Origin: Candidatus Saccharibacteria bacterium UBA1788
GTDB taxonomy: Bacteria; Patescibacteriota; Saccharimonadia; Saccharimonadales; Saccharimonadaceae
Reading direction: 5' to 3'
DNA length: 5,729 nt
Assembly: GCA_002315165.1 (NCBI GenBank)
Contig: DCGC01000032.1
Span: 20,801-26,529, forward strand
The notes under the pieces are model-generated. The model was not told the origin of the DNA. It searched no databases and saw only the letters and a list, made by a program, of their open reading frames with translations. This document shows positions 4,343 through 5,729 of this stretch, piece after piece. Every line of letters starts with the position of its first letter. The first letter of the stretch is position 1. Both the position numbers and the translations under genes were made by a program.

Positions 4343-4897
4343 ATGACAAACAAAATCGGGCGAGGGCGTAAAATTCTGATTGCTAGCTTATGTTTCCTTT
4401 TAGCGGCTAGTGTTTCGTTTTTAATCTTTTTACTACTTTTCAAAAATAAGCCTCAGGAAAATAAAATTGATTTATCGGAAGTATTATCAACTCTACCTGT
4501 AGGAACAAAGGAAGTTAATTTGTCTTCTCTCGAAAATAATTTGGAAATTAGCGAATCTGGCGAATATTTATTAGCAGGATCGACTGATTTTACAGTTATA
4601 ATCGGAGAAGCTGTAGAGAACGCGAACTTTTATTTGTACAATAGTTCTAGTTCTATAAATAATAATAGCGGTAGCAAAATCTCTATAGCTCCACTAGAGC
4701 AAACTGATAATACTATAAATAGCCTAGTCTCAAATGGAGATGTTGAGCTAATTAACGGCGGGACGCTAGTGTTCAGAGGCGATCATGAGGGCGATTTTTG
4801 CGTTGATATTGAAGGAGCGTTCGTCGTCCATCAGGGCGCGCTAATAGGCTACGACAATTGCGAAGCCAAGGTTTCTGAGATTAAAAAAGATGAATAA
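4343..4897 (+). CDS. Small membrane-anchored beta-rich protein, possibly Cthe_2159/DUF4353-like
   Basis: 184 aa. A basic start (residues 3-10, several Arg/Lys) and a long hydrophobic segment at about 11-33 indicate a signal anchor with the rest outside. The exterior part has short alternating strands and turns, Asn/Ser/Gly-rich: LEISESGEYLLAG near 68-80, then NFYLYNSSSSINNN, and a C-terminal NGGTLVFRGDHEGDFCVDIEG stretch. This rhythm recalls the right-handed beta-helix of the carbohydrate-binding Cthe_2159 family (ESGTYVLSG-type starts, NGGTL-type repeats), but with fewer turns than family members I know. Two cysteines lie in the exterior domain near the C-terminus. GGAGG precedes the start; the stop overlaps the next gene by 8 nt (ATGAATAA), so it is cotranscribed with the CPTC and CPYC proteins. 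I do not recognise a definite function; family resemblance is by eye. Confidence 0.8.
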   Translation: MTNKIGRGRKILIASLCFLLAASVSFLIFLLLFKNKPQENKIDLSEVLSTLPVGTKEVNLSSLENNLEISESGEYLLAGSTDFTVIIGEAVENANFYLYNSSSSINNNSGSKISIAPLEQTDNTINSLVSNGDVELINGGTLVFRGDHEGDFCVDIEGAFVVHQGALIGYDNCEAKVSEIKKDE

Positions 4898-5483
4898 AAA
4901 AATCGCCAAGTGGTGTGACGAGTGGAAAATGGCATGGATGGGGGTAGTATTGGCAACTCGAAAGTGGAAGTTTTGTGTTGTGTTTTTTACGGCATTTTTA
5001 TTGTTTGGAACTTTAATTACACTAATGTCGGTAGCCGGACTAGGCGTGTTTAAAATAATAAGCTGGCAAGTTATTTGGTCGTCGTTGGTCGGTTTATTTG
5101 GAGTCGGAAAAAATTTTAACGATTGGCTGCCGGTCTTCGTTGTAACTTTTTTACAGAGTATCCTTATTGCCTTGATTAGTTTTGTTTGGAAAAAACGGAA
5201 AGACGAAAACTCGGCTAATACTCAAACTGCAGGAATTGCCGCTGGTCTTGCTATTTTAGGCACCGGCTGTCCGACCTGTGGCACCACCTTAATTACGCCG
5301 ATTATTAGTTCGATTTTTAGTGCTGGCGGATACGCAGTTGCTGGCACAATATCAAATATCATAACCTGGGCGGCAATTATAATAGTTTTACTTTCAATCA
5401 AAAAAATCGGTCTAGAAACCTATGCTATAATAGCTAGTGAAAGATTTAAATCGAGGCGAGAAAAGAATGAACAAAGCAATTAG
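4890..5483 (+). CDS. Polytopic membrane protein with intramembrane CPTC motif, putative thiol-redox partner
   Basis: 197 aa with an amphipathic Trp/Lys-rich N-terminus, hydrophobic segments at about 28-54, 57-73 (weak), 79-100, 114-143 and 145-170, and a basic C-terminal tail. The fourth segment carries LGTGCPTCGTTLITP, placing C127 and C130 at or in the membrane, followed by a Gly-rich turn SAGGYAVAG. A CxxC in a membrane helix beside a DsbA-like gene suggests a role in moving electrons to or from extracytoplasmic thiols, as DsbD/CcdA or VKOR/DsbB proteins do, but it lacks the recognisable signatures of those families; metal binding is an alternative. No good ribosome binding site is seen before 4890, and the ATG overlaps the previous stop, so translation is probably coupled. 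Its last 17 nt overlap the next gene. Confidence 0.85.
   Translation: MNKKIAKWCDEWKMAWMGVVLATRKWKFCVVFFTAFLLFGTLITLMSVAGLGVFKIISWQVIWSSLVGLFGVGKNFNDWLPVFVVTFLQSILIALISFVWKKRKDENSANTQTAGIAAGLAILGTGCPTCGTTLITPIISSIFSAGGYAVAGTISNIITWAAIIIVLLSIKKIGLETYAIIASERFKSRREKNEQSN
5423..5431 (+). promoter_or_regulatory. Possible internal promoter for the CPYC gene
   Basis: TGCTATAAT, identical to the promoter at 4308-4316, lies inside the CPTC coding region. A start near 5438 would give a leader of about 29 nt with GAGG at 5453-5456 before the ATG at 5467. Chance occurrence within Tyr-Ala-Ile codons cannot be excluded. Confidence 0.35.
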
Positions 5484-5729
5484 AATCATTGTGCTCTGTC
5501 TGGTTGGAGGATTATTGCTGGCGGCAATCATTACAAGCACAACTAGCAAAACAACGACAGCCGACCAGGTTTGGGATGAAAAAACAGCCGTAGGGAGCTT
5601 AGATGCAAAGAATCATTATGTTATGTATACCGATTTGATGTGTCCGTATTGTGACGTTTTTACGAGAGAAATAATCAATAATGAGGAGGCTGTGAATAAT
5701 TATCTAGCAGACAAAGATGTTCTATTTGA
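5467..5729 (+). CDS. DsbA/thioredoxin-fold thiol oxidoreductase with CPYC site (3' end beyond window)
   Basis: 87 codons are visible; the frame is still open at the window edge. Residues 5-23 form a hydrophobic signal anchor after a basic start, then a Thr/Ser-rich linker, then the start of a thioredoxin-like domain: the beta strand HYVMYTDLM followed directly by CPYC (59-62) and the helix DVFTREIIN. The CPYC site with an N-terminal anchor fits periplasm-facing DsbA-like proteins, which make or rearrange disulfides in exported proteins. The conserved cis-proline would be downstream and cannot be checked. The start overlaps the CPTC gene by 17 nt; GAGG lies 10 nt upstream. Exported cysteine-containing proteins encoded nearby (97-582 and 4343-4897) are conceivable clients, an inference only. 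Confidence 0.88.
   Translation, partial: MNKAIRIIVLCLVGGLLLAAIITSTTSKTTTADQVWDEKTAVGSLDAKNHYVMYTDLMCPYCDVFTREIINNEEAVNNYLADKDVLF

Noticed and set aside
97..5729. UGA recoding to glycine as in some CPR lineages (code 25)
   Set aside because: No in-frame UGA occurs in any of the genes although glycine codons are abundant and all GGN; recoding lineages would show UGA inside genes. Stops used are UAA and UAG only, a small sample.
1..5729. CRISPR array, insertion sequence or prophage
   Set aside because: No regularly spaced repeats, transposase or integrase motifs, or terminal repeats are visible; the lysozyme-fold gene alone does not indicate a phage.

Overview
The window looks like a piece of a small, compact bacterial chromosome, most plausibly from the Candidate Phyla Radiation/Patescibacteria and perhaps Saccharibacteria (TM7). 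This placement is inferred from short intergenic gaps, overlapping genes, modest GC content, small divergent membrane proteins, Shine-Dalgarno sites of the AGGAGG type mixed with a probable leaderless gene, and a divergent pyrophosphate-driven ion pump. No marker gene is present, so it is not proven. None of the genes contains an in-frame UGA and all complete ones end in UAA or UAG, so nothing suggests UGA recoding.

Layout. (1) Positions 1-96: the 5' end of a minus-strand tRNA cut by the window edge, and a short divergent promoter region. (2) Positions 97-1535, plus strand: a membrane-anchored lysozyme-fold (lytic transglycosylase-like) protein, translationally coupled to a CaCA-family Na+/Ca2+ exchanger. 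(3) Positions 1536-1638: two -10 elements bracketing a nested hairpin/palindrome, then a strong ribosome binding site for (4) hppA (1639-3759), a membrane pyrophosphatase with an intact substrate site but unusual second-shell residues. (5) Positions 3763-4026: a bidirectional terminator, tRNA-Leu(UAA) and tRNA-Cys(GCA) on the minus strand with their own promoter, then a second terminator. (6) Positions 4001-4168: a complete but unrecognised minus-strand transcription unit of about 134 nt (promoter, structured RNA, terminator), my best candidate for something undescribed. (7) Positions 4169-4342: AT-rich divergent promoter region with a G-tract. (8) Positions 4343-5729, plus strand: an overlapping three-gene unit encoding a small anchored beta-rich protein, a polytopic membrane protein with an intramembrane CPTC motif, and a DsbA/thioredoxin-like protein with a CPYC site that runs off the window.

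Functionally, the left half is about cell-envelope processing and ion homeostasis: the exchanger and the pyrophosphatase both connect to a transmembrane Na+ (or H+) gradient. The right half looks like an extracytoplasmic thiol-redox module, in which the CPTC membrane protein might exchange electrons with the CPYC protein. That pairing rests on gene order and motifs only. Almost every promoter I can see carries an extended -10 (TGn before a TATAAT-like box), usually without a good -35.
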